Assembly (NCBI RefSeq): GCF_009917385.1
Contig: NZ_QWLJ01000004.1
Location: 1 to 64,000 of the forward strand
Length of the DNA stretch: 64,000 nucleotides
Direction of reading: 5' to 3'
Source: Roseburia sp. 1XD42-34
GTDB lineage: Bacteria > Bacillota > Bacilli > Bacillales > Amphibacillaceae
Part shown: positions 8,115-18,327 of the stretch, piece by piece
Layout of the letters: the number at the start of each line of letters is the position of its first letter
How positions within the stretch are numbered: the first letter of the stretch is position 1
Notes under the pieces: model-generated
What the model was told of the DNA's origin: nothing
The model's database searches: none
The model's input: only the letters and a program-made list of their open reading frames with translations
Made by a program: the position numbers and the translations under genes

Positions 8115-9467
8115 TTACATAAATGGGAGTTTCATGCCTTTTCCTTTTTTACCTTTCTTGCCTTTTTGCATATTGGTCATTTGCTTCATCATTTTCTTCA
8201 TTTCTTCAAATTGCTTTAGTAATCTGTTTACTTGTGACACATTCGTACCTGAACCTTTAGCTACTCGTTTTTTTCTGCCCGCATTCATGATGCTTGGATC
8301 TTGACGTTCTTGCTTGGTCATAGACTTTATGATTGCTTCCACATGCGAAAGCTGCTTTTCATCAAATTGGGCGTTTTTTAGCCCCTTCATTTTGTTTGCC
8401 CCAGGGATCATGGCCATTAAATCTTCTAATGGACCCATTTTTTTCACCTGTCCCATTTGCTCCAAAAAATCGTCCAAAGTAAATGACATCGTGCGCATTT
8501 TCTCTTCCAATTCTTTGGCTTGCTTTTCATCTACATTGGTTTGTGCCTTTTCAATTAAAGATAGTACATCGCCCATGCCTAAAATCCTTGAAGCCATCCG
8601 GTCAGGGTGAAATGCTTCTAATTCATCAAGCTTCTCTCCCATTCCAGCGAACTTGATTGGCTTATCAGTTACAGCTTTAATCGAAAGAGCTGCACCACCA
8701 CGTGTATCCCCATCCAGCTTCGTTAAAATGACGCCTGTTATATCAAGCTGCTCATTGAAGCTTTCCGCAACATTTACTGCGTCCTGTCCAGTCATGGAGT
8801 CAACAACAAGATAAATTTCATGAGGTTGAACTTCTGCTTTAATTTGTTGTAATTCTCCCATCAGTTCGTTATCTACATGTAAACGCCCAGCAGTATCAAT
8901 AATGACATAATCATGATGGTCTTCTTTTGCCTTTTCTAACGCATTTTTGGCAATCTCAACCGGATTTGCCTCTGTCCCCATGGAAAACACAGCCATATCA
9001 AGCTGACGCCCCAATGTTTCCAGCTGTTGAATTGCTGCCGGACGGTAAACATCACAGGCAACAAGTAGAGGGTTACGATTGTGTTTTTTGCGCAATAAGT
9101 TTGCTAGCTTTCCAGAGGTGGTTGTTTTCCCTGCTCCTTGTAAGCCTACCATCATAATTACAGTAGGACCGCGATCAGCTACAGCAATTTTACTTTGTTC
9201 ACCGCCCATTAGGGCCGTTAGCTCTTCTTTGACGACTTTAATAACCTGTTGTCCTGGAGTTAAACTTTCCATTACTTCTTGACCAACAGCACGTTCTTTA
9301 ATATTTTTGATAAGGTCTTTAACCACTTTATAGTTCACATCAGCTTCTAGCAAGGCCAAACGGACTTCTCGCGTCATTTCTTTTACGTCTTGCTCAGATA
9401 CCTTACCCTTACCAGTTATTTTTTTTATCGTACTTTGCAGGCGGTCAGCTAATCCTTCAAATGCCAT
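8115..9467 (-). CDS. ffh: Signal recognition particle GTPase Ffh
   Basis: Ffh binds signal sequences of nascent membrane and secretory proteins and docks with FtsY. The 450-residue protein has the N domain (residues 1-90), the SRP GTPase P-loop GLQGAGKTTTSGKLA (about 107-121), DTAGRLH, TKLDGDTRGG and the DARGG-like loop. The C-terminal M domain (about 300-450) is methionine-rich (MKKMMKQMTNMQ) and ends in a lysine/glycine tail. It starts just after ylxM, as in other Firmicutes, after GGGGGACACC. Confidence 0.97.
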   Translation of the reverse strand: MAFEGLADRLQSTIKKITGKGKVSEQDVKEMTREVRLALLEADVNYKVVKDLIKNIKERAVGQEVMESLTPGQQVIKVVKEELTALMGGEQSKIAVADRGPTVIMMVGLQGAGKTTTSGKLANLLRKKHNRNPLLVACDVYRPAAIQQLETLGRQLDMAVFSMGTEANPVEIAKNALEKAKEDHHDYVIIDTAGRLHVDNELMGELQQIKAEVQPHEIYLVVDSMTGQDAVNVAESFNEQLDITGVILTKLDGDTRGGAALSIKAVTDKPIKFAGMGEKLDELEAFHPDRMASRILGMGDVLSLIEKAQTNVDEKQAKELEEKMRTMSFTLDDFLEQMGQVKKMGPLEDLMAMIPGANKMKGLKNAQFDEKQLSHVEAIIKSMTKQERQDPSIMNAGRKKRVAKGSGTNVSQVNRLLKQFEEMKKMMKQMTNMQKGKKGKKGKGMKLPFM

Positions 9468-9480
9468 AGAAGGTGTCCCC

Positions 9481-9810
9481 CTAATCCAATTCTTTTAATT
9501 TAATCACGAGCTGTTGCACATCTTTGTTGCCAGAAGTTATTTCTTCTAGCTGCTTTAACAGCTCAAAGCGCTGCTGAAATTTATTATATAAGCTAAGCTT
9601 TTGCTCATACGTTTCCAGCATTTGTTCCGTTCGCTTTATATTATCATACACAGCTTGCCTTGATACATCAAATACTTCAGAGATCTCTCCAAGCGAATAA
9701 TCCTCCAAATAGTACATTTCCATATAATTTCGCTGTTTAGGTGTAAGTAATGCCTGATAAAAATCAAATAGATAATTCATTCTTGTCGTTTTTTCCAGCA
9801 TCTTGTACAC
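9481..9810 (-). CDS. ylxM: YlxM, SRP-associated helix-turn-helix protein
   Basis: This 109-residue protein modulates SRP function and is routinely encoded next to ffh in Gram-positive bacteria. A sigma-like helix-turn-helix is visible at [29 protein letters not shown] (residues about 34-62, quoted in part), followed by a coiled helix. Thirteen bases separate it from ffh. A sigma-A type promoter upstream indicates that ylxM-ffh is transcribed apart from smc-ftsY. Confidence 0.94.
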   Translation of the reverse strand: MYKMLEKTTRMNYLFDFYQALLTPKQRNYMEMYYLEDYSLGEISEVFDVSRQAVYDNIKRTEQMLETYEQKLSLYNKFQQRFELLKQLEEITSGNKDVQQLVIKLKELD

Positions 9811-9915
9811 CTCTTATCGTTAATTTATTAGATAAACGTATTTCGTGCGTCTCGCTTACGTCGTTAGAAATGGCGTTTCTCACAATGATAAACTTACTTT
9901 ACTGACTACAAAGTA

Positions 9916-9944
9916 AGAATAACGAAATGAAATATATGTGTCAA
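9916..9944 (-). promoter_or_regulatory. Sigma-A type promoter for ylxM-ffh
   Basis: On the minus strand: consensus TTGACA, a 17-base spacer and TATTCT, within the gap between the ftsY stop and ylxM. The leader between this site and ylxM is about 100 bases. Confidence 0.68.
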
Positions 9945-9955
9945 GTAAACTTCCT

Positions 9956-10951
9956 TTATTCTTTGTCCAGTAAATCAGCAAATAAACCATAGACAAATGC
10001 ATGTGCATCAAATGGGCGTAAATCATGAACACCTTCTCCTAAACCGACAAACTTAACCGGTATTTGCAACTCATTTCGGATAGCTAAAACAATTCCACCT
10101 TTAGCCGTTCCATCTAGTTTGGTTAATACGATTCCCGTTACATTTGTTGCCTCAGCAAATATTTTAGCTTGACTTAACGCATTTTGTCCTGTTGTCGCAT
10201 CCAACACAAGTAAAACTTCATGCGGTGCATGAGGAACTTCTCGTTCGATTACACGCTTTACTTTTGCTAGTTCGTTCATTAAATTCACTTTGTTTTGCAG
10301 CCTGCCAGCGGTATCACAAATCAGAACATCGGCTTGCTTCGATTTGGCTGATTTGATCCCGTCAAATATAACAGCTGCTGGATCACTTCCGGAATTTTGT
10401 TTCACGACGTCAACTCCTGTTCGCTCGCCCCAAACTTCTAATTGTTCAATGGCTCCAGCGCGAAAGGTATCCCCAGCAGCAAGCATAACCTTCTTTCCTT
10501 CCTGCTTAAGCTGATGAGCTAGTTTACCAATTGAGGTTGTTTTCCCTACCCCGTTTACTCCAACAACTAAGATAATAGAAAGCTCACCTTCCTGAAGAGA
10601 AAGACTTTCTATTTCCTGTTCATTATCACCATAATAAATTTCTACCAGCTTTTCAGAAATGACATCTTTCATTTCTGTCGTGTCTTTAATGTTTTGTCGC
10701 TTTACTTCCATTTTTAATTCGTCAATCAAGTCCATAACAGTAGCTACTCCAGTATCAGCAGAAATTAGCACCTCTTCCAATTCTTCAAAGAAGTCTTCAT
10801 CCACTTTTCGATATCTAGCGAGTAAATCGTTAATCTTACTGGAAAATGTTTGTCGGCTCTTTTTCATTCCTTCTTTATACTTTTCTGATACATCTTCCAC
10901 ATGCTCTTCATTTCTTTGAAACTTGTTTTTTAACTTATCCATAAACCCCAT
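9956..10951 (-). CDS. ftsY: SRP receptor FtsY
   Basis: FtsY is the membrane-associated GTPase receptor for Ffh-bound ribosomes. The 331-residue protein lacks the long acidic A domain of E. coli, as expected for Bacillus. A short charged N-terminus leads into the N domain, then the P-loop GVNGVGKTTSIGKLA (about 130-145), DTAGRLQNK, and TKLDGTAKGGIVLA. AAGGAGGAATGCATA precedes the ATG. It lies 13 bases after smc, the conserved rnc-smc-ftsY order except that rnc is displaced here. Confidence 0.97.
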   Translation of the reverse strand: MGFMDKLKNKFQRNEEHVEDVSEKYKEGMKKSRQTFSSKINDLLARYRKVDEDFFEELEEVLISADTGVATVMDLIDELKMEVKRQNIKDTTEMKDVISEKLVEIYYGDNEQEIESLSLQEGELSIILVVGVNGVGKTTSIGKLAHQLKQEGKKVMLAAGDTFRAGAIEQLEVWGERTGVDVVKQNSGSDPAAVIFDGIKSAKSKQADVLICDTAGRLQNKVNLMNELAKVKRVIEREVPHAPHEVLLVLDATTGQNALSQAKIFAEATNVTGIVLTKLDGTAKGGIVLAIRNELQIPVKFVGLGEGVHDLRPFDAHAFVYGLFADLLDKE

Positions 10952-10964
10952 TATGCATTCCTCC

Positions 10965-13900
10965 TTATTGTTCCACTAATTGGTCTGTATCTTCTAAGCG
11001 AACGGATACTAACCGTGACACACCTGACTCCTGCATCGTTACCCCGTATAACACATCTGCTTCTTCCATTGTACCTTTACGGTGAGTAATAACGATAAAC
11101 TGCGTCTTTTCACTAAACAATTTCACATATTTGGCAAACCTTGCTACATTGGCTTCATCCAACGCAGCTTCCACTTCATCCAATACACAAAACGGAACTG
11201 GGCGAACACGTAAAATCGCAAACAACAATGCAATCGCTGTTAATGCCCTTTCTCCGCCTGATAACAATCCGAGATGTTGCAGTTTTTTCCCTGGTGGCTG
11301 TGCAATAATATCCACCCCTGTATCAAGCAGGTTTTTCGGATCGGTCAATTTTAGTTCCGCGTGCCCCCCACCAAACAATTGCTGAAAAACATCGGCAAAT
11401 GCTTCTTTAATTTGCGAAAATGTTTCACCAAAACGGTTTTTCATTTCTTCATCCATTTCACTGATTACTTGGTAAAGGGTTTGCTTTGCTTCAACAAGAT
11501 CTGTTTGTTGTTCTTTTAAGAAGCTATATCGCTCATTAATACGCTCATATTCATCAATAGCTCCTAAATTTACCGTTCCTAATTGTTCGATTTGCTGTTT
11601 CAATTGTGTAACGGAAGCTTTAGCAGCTCGTTTATCTTTTGCTTTTTCGTACATTTGCTGAGCCTTTTCATATGTCATCAAGTACTCACTCTGCAAATGG
11701 TTTAGTAAATTCTCAAGCTCTACATCGATTCGATTGGACTGAACTTCCTTTTGATTTAAAGTTCGTCTAAGTTCATCTAACTGCTTGTGAATCAGCTTTA
11801 GCTCCTGTTCTTTATCTTGAATCTGTTTGGAGCGAGTAGTACGTTCTGTACGTATTTTTTCAAGAGAAGCAGTTATTTCTTGCTTCGCTCTGGATTGCTT
11901 CCTAATCGTATCATCTATTTCTTCCTCTGATTCGTTTGCTGCTTGAAATTCCTCTAAGTTTTTCCATTCTTCTACATATTGGTCATATTCATGTTGAAGT
12001 TCTGTGAATTGTTCTTGTACTTGCTTCGTTTTTTCACGCTGATTTCTTACCCGTTCATCTTGCTCTGCCAATAAAACTTGCTTTTGGTGTAATTCTTCCT
12101 GCAGTTTTTCTTTATTGTTTTTCAGTTCCGTTTGCTGTTTATTTAAATCCTGAATTTCTTGTTCAATTTCTTTCGCTTGCCGATTAAACTGAATTAGCTC
12201 TTTCTCAAGAAGTTGCTTACGGTTGGCTAGGTCGTCGCGATCCTCTATATGCTGCCGCTTATCTTGATCATAAATGTGTAATTGATCATTTAAAGCATGT
12301 AGCTTCATTTCCAGTTCACGAAAATTGGTCTGCATTTGTTGTAGCTGCTTTTGTTCGGCTTGCAACGTTGTTTCTTCTGTTTTTAACTGCTCTTCTAAAA
12401 CTTGAATTTGTCGTTTTTGACGCTGGACATTTTTTTCGAATTCCAATATTTTTGTGTCAAAAGCTTGTAATTTTGCAGTCATTTCTTCAAGTTCTTTTTC
12501 ACGTGTAAATAGAGATTGATTCGTTTTTTTCTTTGCGCCCCCAGACATAGATCCACCAGGGTTAACTACATCGCCTTCCAATGTAACGATACGGTAACGT
12601 CTGAAAGACAAAGCTGCAAGCTCATTGGCATCTTTTAGTGTTTTGGCAATGACGACATGACCCATTAAATGGCTAATAGCTTTACGGTAAACGGCATCTA
12701 TCTGAATAAGTTCAGCCGCAATTCCGACATAACCAGCATGGCCAATTAGTTTTCTTTTTATATCATCTGGAACAAACCGTTCTTGGATAGAAGAGAGTGG
12801 CAAAAACGTTGCTCTGCCGTTATTGGTTTGTTTCAACCAGGAAATAGATTGCCTCGCAGAACGCTCATCTTTTACAACAATATGCTGTGCTTGCCCCCCG
12901 AGTACTGTCTCCATGGCGGTAATATATGATTTGGGCACATCTATTAATTCAATAATCGCACCGTAGATATCAGAAAGCTTCTTTTCTTCTCTCGCTTTTA
13001 AAACCGCTTTAACCCCTTGAAAAAAACCTTGAAAATCTTCTTTCATTTCCTCTAGCATTTCTTTTTTCGATTTGATTTTTTCTATATACTGATATCCTTG
13101 ATACAATTTGGTTTGAGCTTCTTGAAAAGCATGACGCTCTCGTTCTAATGATTGCTTGATGGATTGAATATTTTGTTCTTTTTGGGTGCATGTTTGCTTT
13201 TGCAGTTCAACATCAGGTGTGAGCCGCTTCACTTTTTCTTGTAATTCTTCTCTATCATGAATCAGTCCAGCAAATTTTTCCGATTGCTTCTCTGTTATAG
13301 CAGCAACCTGCTGTAGGCGTTCTTCCACTGTTTGTTTTTCATTACGTTTAGCAGCTTGCTGGTTTAAGCACTCAATATAATCTGATTTCCGATCTTCTAT
13401 CTTTTCAGCTAGATCCGCATCCCCTAAACATAGCTTACTTTGTAACTGTTTAACAGATTGTTCCGTTGCTTTTTTTGCTGTTTGCAAATCCGCCAAATGT
13501 TTCTTTTCTTGCACAAATACATCATGTAACTGCCCTATTCGTACAGAGGTTTGATTCTTTTGGGAATCTAGCTTCGCCTTGTTTTCAGAAAAGTGCTTGG
13601 AACGCTCCAGAAACAACTGCTTTTTTCCCTCATATTTCTCTAACGTTTGCGTTACCGTTAATAAATCTGCTTGCAATTGCTCGAATTGTTGATCCATTTG
13701 TTCTAGTGTGTAACGTTCCTTGTCTTGCTCCTTTTCTTTTTGATCCATCTTATGTTGGACGATTTGCTGTTTATCTTTCAACTGATCTATTTCTTTTAAT
13801 AACGATTGCCACTCTGTATGAAGACGTTCAATCTCTGCTAGCAAGTAGGCAATCTCTGTTTCCTTTAATTGATCTTTGAACACCTGATATTGACGTGCTA

Positions 13901-14531
13901 TTTCTGCTTGTTCTTGCAATGGTTGGATTTGTTGTTCAATTTCATGAATAATATCTTCCACGCGATTTAAATTTTCTTGTGTTTCAGCAAGCTTATATTC
14001 TGCCTTTTTCTTTCGTTGTTTATATTTTAAAACACCTGCAGCTTCTTCAAATATGGTTCTTCTTTCTTCGGCCTTAGAGCTTAGTATTTCTTCTACTTTC
14101 CCTTGACTAATAATCGAAAAAGCTTCCCTGCCTAGTCCAGAATCCATAAATAAATGGACAATATCTTTTAACCGACAGGACTGGTTATTAATATAGTACT
14201 CACTATCTCCGGAACGATAGACACGTCTCGTTACACTTACCTCATCATAATCTAACGGTAGAAGTTGATCATGATTATCAAGAACTAATGTTACTTCAGC
14301 AACATTTAACGGCTTACGCGTATCACTCCCTTGAAAAATGATATCTTCCATTTTAGAGCCGCGCAGCGATTTCGCTGATTGTTCACCAAGCACCCAACGG
14401 ATAGCGTCTGTTATATTACTTTTACCACTTCCATTTGGTCCTACAACCGCGGTTACCCCTGGAACGAAATCAACGTTTATTCGTTTAGCAAACGATTTAA
14501 AGCCTACGCTTTCTAATCTTTTCAAATACAT
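10965..14531 (-). CDS. smc: Chromosome segregation ATPase SMC
   Basis: This is the condensin core ATPase that organises and segregates the chromosome with ScpA and ScpB. At 1188 residues it has the usual length. Visible parts are the N-terminal Walker A GPNGSGKSNITDAIRW (about 32-47), a long coiled coil, and the hinge near residues 500-670 with PGGSMSGGAKKKT at its edge. A second coiled coil leads to the C-terminal signature LSGGERALTAIALLFA with Walker B FCVLDEVEAALDEANV. The start follows TAGGAG. About 700 bases, including repeat R1 copy C and an inserted gene, separate it from rnc, its usual neighbour. Confidence 0.97.
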   Translation of the reverse strand: MYLKRLESVGFKSFAKRINVDFVPGVTAVVGPNGSGKSNITDAIRWVLGEQSAKSLRGSKMEDIIFQGSDTRKPLNVAEVTLVLDNHDQLLPLDYDEVSVTRRVYRSGDSEYYINNQSCRLKDIVHLFMDSGLGREAFSIISQGKVEEILSSKAEERRTIFEEAAGVLKYKQRKKKAEYKLAETQENLNRVEDIIHEIEQQIQPLQEQAEIARQYQVFKDQLKETEIAYLLAEIERLHTEWQSLLKEIDQLKDKQQIVQHKMDQKEKEQDKERYTLEQMDQQFEQLQADLLTVTQTLEKYEGKKQLFLERSKHFSENKAKLDSQKNQTSVRIGQLHDVFVQEKKHLADLQTAKKATEQSVKQLQSKLCLGDADLAEKIEDRKSDYIECLNQQAAKRNEKQTVEERLQQVAAITEKQSEKFAGLIHDREELQEKVKRLTPDVELQKQTCTQKEQNIQSIKQSLERERHAFQEAQTKLYQGYQYIEKIKSKKEMLEEMKEDFQGFFQGVKAVLKAREEKKLSDIYGAIIELIDVPKSYITAMETVLGGQAQHIVVKDERSARQSISWLKQTNNGRATFLPLSSIQERFVPDDIKRKLIGHAGYVGIAAELIQIDAVYRKAISHLMGHVVIAKTLKDANELAALSFRRYRIVTLEGDVVNPGGSMSGGAKKKTNQSLFTREKELEEMTAKLQAFDTKILEFEKNVQRQKRQIQVLEEQLKTEETTLQAEQKQLQQMQTNFRELEMKLHALNDQLHIYDQDKRQHIEDRDDLANRKQLLEKELIQFNRQAKEIEQEIQDLNKQQTELKNNKEKLQEELHQKQVLLAEQDERVRNQREKTKQVQEQFTELQHEYDQYVEEWKNLEEFQAANESEEEIDDTIRKQSRAKQEITASLEKIRTERTTRSKQIQDKEQELKLIHKQLDELRRTLNQKEVQSNRIDVELENLLNHLQSEYLMTYEKAQQMYEKAKDKRAAKASVTQLKQQIEQLGTVNLGAIDEYERINERYSFLKEQQTDLVEAKQTLYQVISEMDEEMKNRFGETFSQIKEAFADVFQQLFGGGHAELKLTDPKNLLDTGVDIIAQPPGKKLQHLGLLSGGERALTAIALLFAILRVRPVPFCVLDEVEAALDEANVARFAKYVKLFSEKTQFIVITHRKGTMEEADVLYGVTMQESGVSRLVSVRLEDTDQLVEQ

Positions 14532-14954
14532 CCGACATTTCTCCTAATTAATGAAAGAATATGTATACTATCATACTCTATACTACTAATAAATTTTTGA
14601 AGCTGAGACAAACGTAAATCTAAACGATCTAGAAATGGAGGATAGTACATATACCCCTCTCTGGATATAAACTTCGCACACATTTGATAGCTATTGAGTG
14701 TTCTCTTGCAACCCGCTATCGGGTCGCACAGATGGCTTTTTACCGTTTAGCTGCTAAACCAGCACATCATCTGTCTTCAGAGTTGACTGTTTTCGTTACG
14801 CCTCAGCCTTTGTACTTTAACACTTTTTCTTATACTATTCATAGTGGCTCGAACTAAAAGTATTTCTCATGTTAAAGCAAGAAACCAAATTAGTTGACCG
14901 AGTTCAAAATAACTGAACCATCACGTCATGGAACAGATTTCAGAACAACCGCGT
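14532..14954. other. Gene-free stretch upstream of smc
   Basis: There is no supported gene here. The stretch is AT-rich, with one more GC-rich hairpin-forming patch near 14712-14730 (ACCCGCTATCGGGT). It must hold the smc promoter, but I could not find a convincing -35/-10 pair. It runs into repeat R1 copy C. Confidence 0.5.
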
Positions 14955-15142
14955 GAACAAAAGCGCGAGGCTCCCGTATAGCAACGTAACAACGGAGATA
15001 AAGGAATCATGGTAAGGATACGAACCAATGACGGGAGATTCGTGAAGTTGCCTAGTTGCTGGACTCATGCGCCGAGACGTGACGATTCGGTTATTTCGTT
15101 ATCTTCAAGCACCTCATTTATAGTTTCTTATACAATAAAAAA
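14955..15142 (+). repeat. R1 interspersed repeat, copy C (internally deleted)
   Basis: This copy begins with a divergent GAACAAAAGCGC and ends with GACGATTCGGTTATTTCGT, TCAAGCACCTCATTT and an A-run. About 80-90 bases of the middle, including the CTCCTG/CAGGAG stem and the GCGGCAAGCCCG block, are missing. Its 3' end overlaps the region just before the promoter of the yfkK-like gene. Confidence 0.85.
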
Positions 15143-15145
15143 CGG

Positions 15146-15174
15146 TTGGCATTTTACCGCATTTATTTTATCAT
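15146..15174 (+). promoter_or_regulatory. Sigma-A type promoter for the yfkK-like gene
   Basis: On the plus strand: TTGGCA, a 17-base spacer and TATCAT, about 60 bases before the ATG. It begins only four bases after the end of repeat R1 copy C. Confidence 0.58.
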
Positions 15175-15233
15175 AAATGTAATGGTAAAAGAAGTTTAGA
15201 ACGTGACATGCAAAATAAAGGAGCTGGCAAGTA

Positions 15234-15455
15234 ATGAATTTAGATTACCCCTCACAAGAAAACTTAAAAATATTACTAGATAGAATTGCAGATCATCTGT
15301 CGGTTGTAAACCGTACCATTATGAATGCGGAGGATTATGATTTGAATAAATATGATGAACTAAAATCGTTGTACGATATGATAAAACGAAAAGGACATCT
15401 CAGTATGCTAGAAACGCAAGCATTCATTGAAGAATTGAGAACCATTCGTAAATAA
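15234..15455 (+). CDS. DUF1128 / UPF0435 family protein (YfkK-like)
   Basis: The 73-residue cytoplasmic protein resembles YfkK of B. subtilis (UPF0435, DUF1128), whose function is unknown. It is mainly helical and charged: NLKILLDRIADHLSVVNRTI at residues 10-29, then DELKSLYDMIKRKGHLS and a final MLETQAFIEELRTIRK. A GGAGCTGGCAAGTA ribosome site precedes the ATG. It is on the plus strand in the middle of a minus-strand block, between smc and rnc, which are adjacent in B. subtilis. It is therefore an insertion relative to that order. Confidence 0.85.
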   Translation: MNLDYPSQENLKILLDRIADHLSVVNRTIMNAEDYDLNKYDELKSLYDMIKRKGHLSMLETQAFIEELRTIRK

Positions 15456-15570
15456 GTATGAAAGCGAAGTCGTCTTATTAAGCACTTGTCAGTACTACAG
15501 AAAGAATAACTTCGCCCCGAGCATGTACCAGATGCAGTTATATCTGATGTATTACCATAAATGATCTAGG

Positions 15571-15612
15571 AAAAAATAGCAAAAGGCTGTAAAAATGGTA
15601 CAGCCTTTTGCT
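15571..15612 (-). terminator. Terminator at the rnc stop, possibly bidirectional
   Basis: A perfect 13-bp stem (AGCAAAAGGCTGT / ACAGCCTTTTGCT) has a nine-base loop. On the minus strand it is followed by a run of T and ends the fapR-to-rnc transcript. It may also stop the convergent yfkK-like gene. The stem reaches into the rnc stop codon. Confidence 0.88.
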
Positions 15613-16294
15613 AGTGTTTATATTTATCTAAAGCAGCTTTTGCCGCTCGTTGTTCTGCTTCCTTCTTTGTTCTGCCTATTCCCGAACCGTACACTTCCCC
15701 CTGAATAAAAGCTTTTGCTACAAATTCCTTATCGTGAGATGGTCCTCGTTCCTCGACAATTTTATACTCCACTGAACGATGCTTTATTTGTTGAATTAAT
15801 TCTTGTAATTGACTTTTATAATCCATCGCATGCGAAAAAGCACCATTTGTTATTTTCGGAAACACGTGTTCTTCCAGGAATTGTATGGTTGTATCAAATC
15901 CCTGATCTAAGTAAAGCGCGCCTAAAAACGCTTCAAACACATCTGCCAAAAGAGCATCTCGGTCACGCCCTCCTGTCTGTTCTTCACCTTTACCTAATAA
16001 AATATACGTCCCAAAGTGTAAGCCACGTGCGAAACTGGCTAGCGAAGGTTCACAAACGATAGCTGCTCGTAATTTCGTCATTTCTCCTTCTGGCATTTGT
16101 TTATTTGTTCGAAATAAATATTGAGAGACACCTAACTCTAATACAGCATCTCCTAAAAATTCCAGCCTTTCATTATCCGAAATAACTTTATCACGATGCT
16201 CATTCACATAAGATGAATGAGTAAATGCTTGCATGATCAGCGAGGGATTACGAAAATGAAGACCTAATTGTTTTTCTATTTGGACAACATTCAT
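15611..16294 (-). CDS. rnc: Ribonuclease III
   Basis: This enzyme cleaves double-stranded RNA in rRNA processing and mRNA decay. The 227-residue protein has the catalytic signature [17 protein letters not shown] (about 40-56), further acidic residues in [15 protein letters not shown], and a C-terminal double-stranded RNA-binding domain starting at [11 protein letters not shown] and ending in [16 protein letters not shown]. The ATG at 16294 is chosen because GAGGTG lies six bases upstream; an in-frame GTG three codons earlier overlaps that site. It is last in the fapR-plsX-fabD-fabG-acpP-rnc group. Confidence 0.96.
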   Translation of the reverse strand: MNVVQIEKQLGLHFRNPSLIMQAFTHSSYVNEHRDKVISDNERLEFLGDAVLELGVSQYLFRTNKQMPEGEMTKLRAAIVCEPSLASFARGLHFGTYILLGKGEEQTGGRDRDALLADVFEAFLGALYLDQGFDTTIQFLEEHVFPKITNGAFSHAMDYKSQLQELIQQIKHRSVEYKIVEERGPSHDKEFVAKAFIQGEVYGSGIGRTKKEAEQRAAKAALDKYKH

Positions 16295-16367
16295 GAACGG
16301 CACCTCAGTTTTATTGATCTAATATACAGAAAGCCTCGTTATGACGAGACTTTCATCCGCTATACTG

Positions 16368-16604
16368 TTAACCTTGTAAATTATTTATGTAGTTAACAGC
16401 ATCACCTACTGTATTAATTTTTTCCGCTTCTTCATCAGCAATTTCCATGTCAAATTCGTCCTCAAGTTCCATAACAAGTTCGACAACATCTAATGAATCG
16501 GCTTCTAAGTCTTCTTTAAAAGAAGCTTCCATCGTTACTTTTGATTCGTCGACATCAAGACGGTCCACAATAATTGCTTTTACACGATCAAATACATCTG
16601 CCAT
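16368..16604 (-). CDS. acpP: Acyl carrier protein
   Basis: ACP carries growing acyl chains on a phosphopantetheine arm in type II fatty-acid synthesis. The 78-residue acidic protein has the attachment serine Ser37 in [17 protein letters not shown] strong AAAGGGGGTGACTGG ribosome site suits a highly expressed gene. It follows fabG by 44 bases and precedes rnc. A weak hairpin CTCGT/ACGAG with a short T-run lies just after the stop. Confidence 0.97.
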   Translation of the reverse strand: MADVFDRVKAIIVDRLDVDESKVTMEASFKEDLEADSLDVVELVMELEDEFDMEIADEEAEKINTVGDAVNYINNLQG

Positions 16605-16648
16605 ATCCAGTCACCCCCTTTCAAGTAAAATATCGTACAAAACAGATG

Positions 16649-17389
16649 CTACATTACCATTCCGCCATCAATATGGATCGTTTGCCCAGTAATATAATCC
16701 GCATCACCACTAGCTAAAAAACGAACGACTTTTGCTACATCCTCTGGTGCTCCAAGCCTTTGCAACGGGATCATTGTTAACATATCTTTATGTTGTTCTT
16801 CCGATAATGCATCCGTCATATCCGTAGAAATGAAACCTGGAGCTACTGCATTAACATGTATATTTCTAGAAGCCAATTCTTTTGCAGTTGTCTTTGTTAA
16901 ACCAATCACACCTGCTTTTGCAGCTACATAGTTGGCTTGTCCAGGATTACCACTAACTCCGACAATCGAAGCAACATTAACGATTTTCCCGGAGCGCTGT
17001 TTCATCATCTGTCTCGTAACTGCTTTGGTACAGATAAATACACCTTTCAAGTTTGTATTAATCACTTCATCAAATTCCGCTTCCTTCATTCTCATGAGTA
17101 AATTATCCCTCGTTATTCCAGCATTATTCACAAGAATATCCAATGTGCCAAATTGTGAAACTACTTCCTTTATCATCGTTTTGACATCTGCTTCATCTGC
17201 TACATCCGCTTGGATTTTAACAGCTTGTCTGCCAAGCTGTTGAATCTCATTCACAACAGCCTCTGCTTTCGCTTCACTTCCCGCGTAATTGACCGCCACA
17301 TTTGCACCTTGCTTCGCTAATTCGAGTGCAATGGCACGTCCTATACCTCTAGAAGCTCCTGTAACCAGTGCATTTTTTCCAGTTAACAT
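16649..17389 (-). CDS. fabG: 3-oxoacyl-[ACP] reductase FabG
   Basis: FabG carries out the first NADPH-dependent reduction of the elongation cycle. The 246-residue short-chain dehydrogenase shows the cofactor loop [16 protein letters not shown] (about 10-25), [14 protein letters not shown], the catalytic serine in VNVASIVG, and YVAAK for Tyr/Lys. It ends in [12 protein letters not shown]. The ATG abuts the fabD stop, so the genes are coupled. Confidence 0.97.
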   Translation of the reverse strand: MLTGKNALVTGASRGIGRAIALELAKQGANVAVNYAGSEAKAEAVVNEIQQLGRQAVKIQADVADEADVKTMIKEVVSQFGTLDILVNNAGITRDNLLMRMKEAEFDEVINTNLKGVFICTKAVTRQMMKQRSGKIVNVASIVGVSGNPGQANYVAAKAGVIGLTKTTAKELASRNIHVNAVAPGFISTDMTDALSEEQHKDMLTMIPLQRLGAPEDVAKVVRFLASGDADYITGQTIHIDGGMVM

Positions 17390-18327
17390 TAGCCCTCCCC
17401 CTTAAACCAAGAAATAAATTCATTTAGTGAGTCAACATCTTGTACGGCAAAAGTTTTCGTTTTTCGATCAATTTTTCTAACTAGTCCGCTTAAAACTTTT
17501 CCATTTCCTAATTCTACAAAAGCATCCACATCATGCTGCATCATGTTTCGAATTGATTCTTCAAAACGAACAGGGGAATAAAGCTGTTTCACTAGTAAAT
17601 CCTTTATCTCATTATGCTCCCTTACTGGTTGGGCAGAAACATTCGCATAGACTGGAATCGCAGCATCGTTAATGGTTACTTGGTTTAAATACGCAGCAAA
17701 AGATTCATTGGCTGCTTGCATTAACCGGGAATGAAATGGTCCACTAACGTTTAAAGGTAAAACACGTTTCGCTCCATTCGCTTTCAATATTTCAGCAGCT
17801 TGCTCGACACCTTTTACAGAACCGGAAATAACGATTTGACCTGGGCAGTTCAAATTCGCCATGTCCACTACTTCTTCCTTCACTTCTGCTAATGAAGCTT
17901 GAACAGCTTGCTCATCTAAGCCGAGAACAGCGGCCATCGTTCCTTTCCCTTTTGGAAATGCTTCTTCCATTAATTTTCCACGAGCAGCTACCAATGGGAG
18001 TGCTTCATCAAACGAAATCGCCCCAGAAGCAACGAGAGCACTATATTCTCCAAGGCTATGACCAACCGTCATGATTGGCTGCACCTCGTGCTTTAAAAGT
18101 TGAGTGTGTATAGCGGTACTTATTAATAACAGTGCCGGTTGGGCATATTCGGTTGCAGTTAACTGTTCTTTAGGCCCATTAAATATAATTTGACTTAAAT
18201 TTGTTTGTAACAGTTCATCTGCTTCATGGAATAATTGTTTTACCTCAGGGTAGGTGTTATACATTTCCCTTCCCATGCCTACTTCTTGAGACCCTTGACC
18301 TGGAAACATAAACGCAACTTTTTTCAT
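17389..18327 (-). CDS. fabD: Malonyl-CoA:ACP transacylase FabD
   Basis: FabD loads malonyl groups onto ACP. The 312-residue protein shows [16 protein letters not shown] at the N-terminus, the nucleophile serine in [14 protein letters not shown] (about 90-103), and the catalytic histidine in GPFHSRLM near residue 200. GGGGGAAAAACA precedes its ATG, which overlaps the plsX end. It is part of the FapR-controlled cluster in known Bacilli. Confidence 0.96.
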   Translation of the reverse strand: MKKVAFMFPGQGSQEVGMGREMYNTYPEVKQLFHEADELLQTNLSQIIFNGPKEQLTATEYAQPALLLISTAIHTQLLKHEVQPIMTVGHSLGEYSALVASGAISFDEALPLVAARGKLMEEAFPKGKGTMAAVLGLDEQAVQASLAEVKEEVVDMANLNCPGQIVISGSVKGVEQAAEILKANGAKRVLPLNVSGPFHSRLMQAANESFAAYLNQVTINDAAIPVYANVSAQPVREHNEIKDLLVKQLYSPVRFEESIRNMMQHDVDAFVELGNGKVLSGLVRKIDRKTKTFAVQDVDSLNEFISWFKGEG

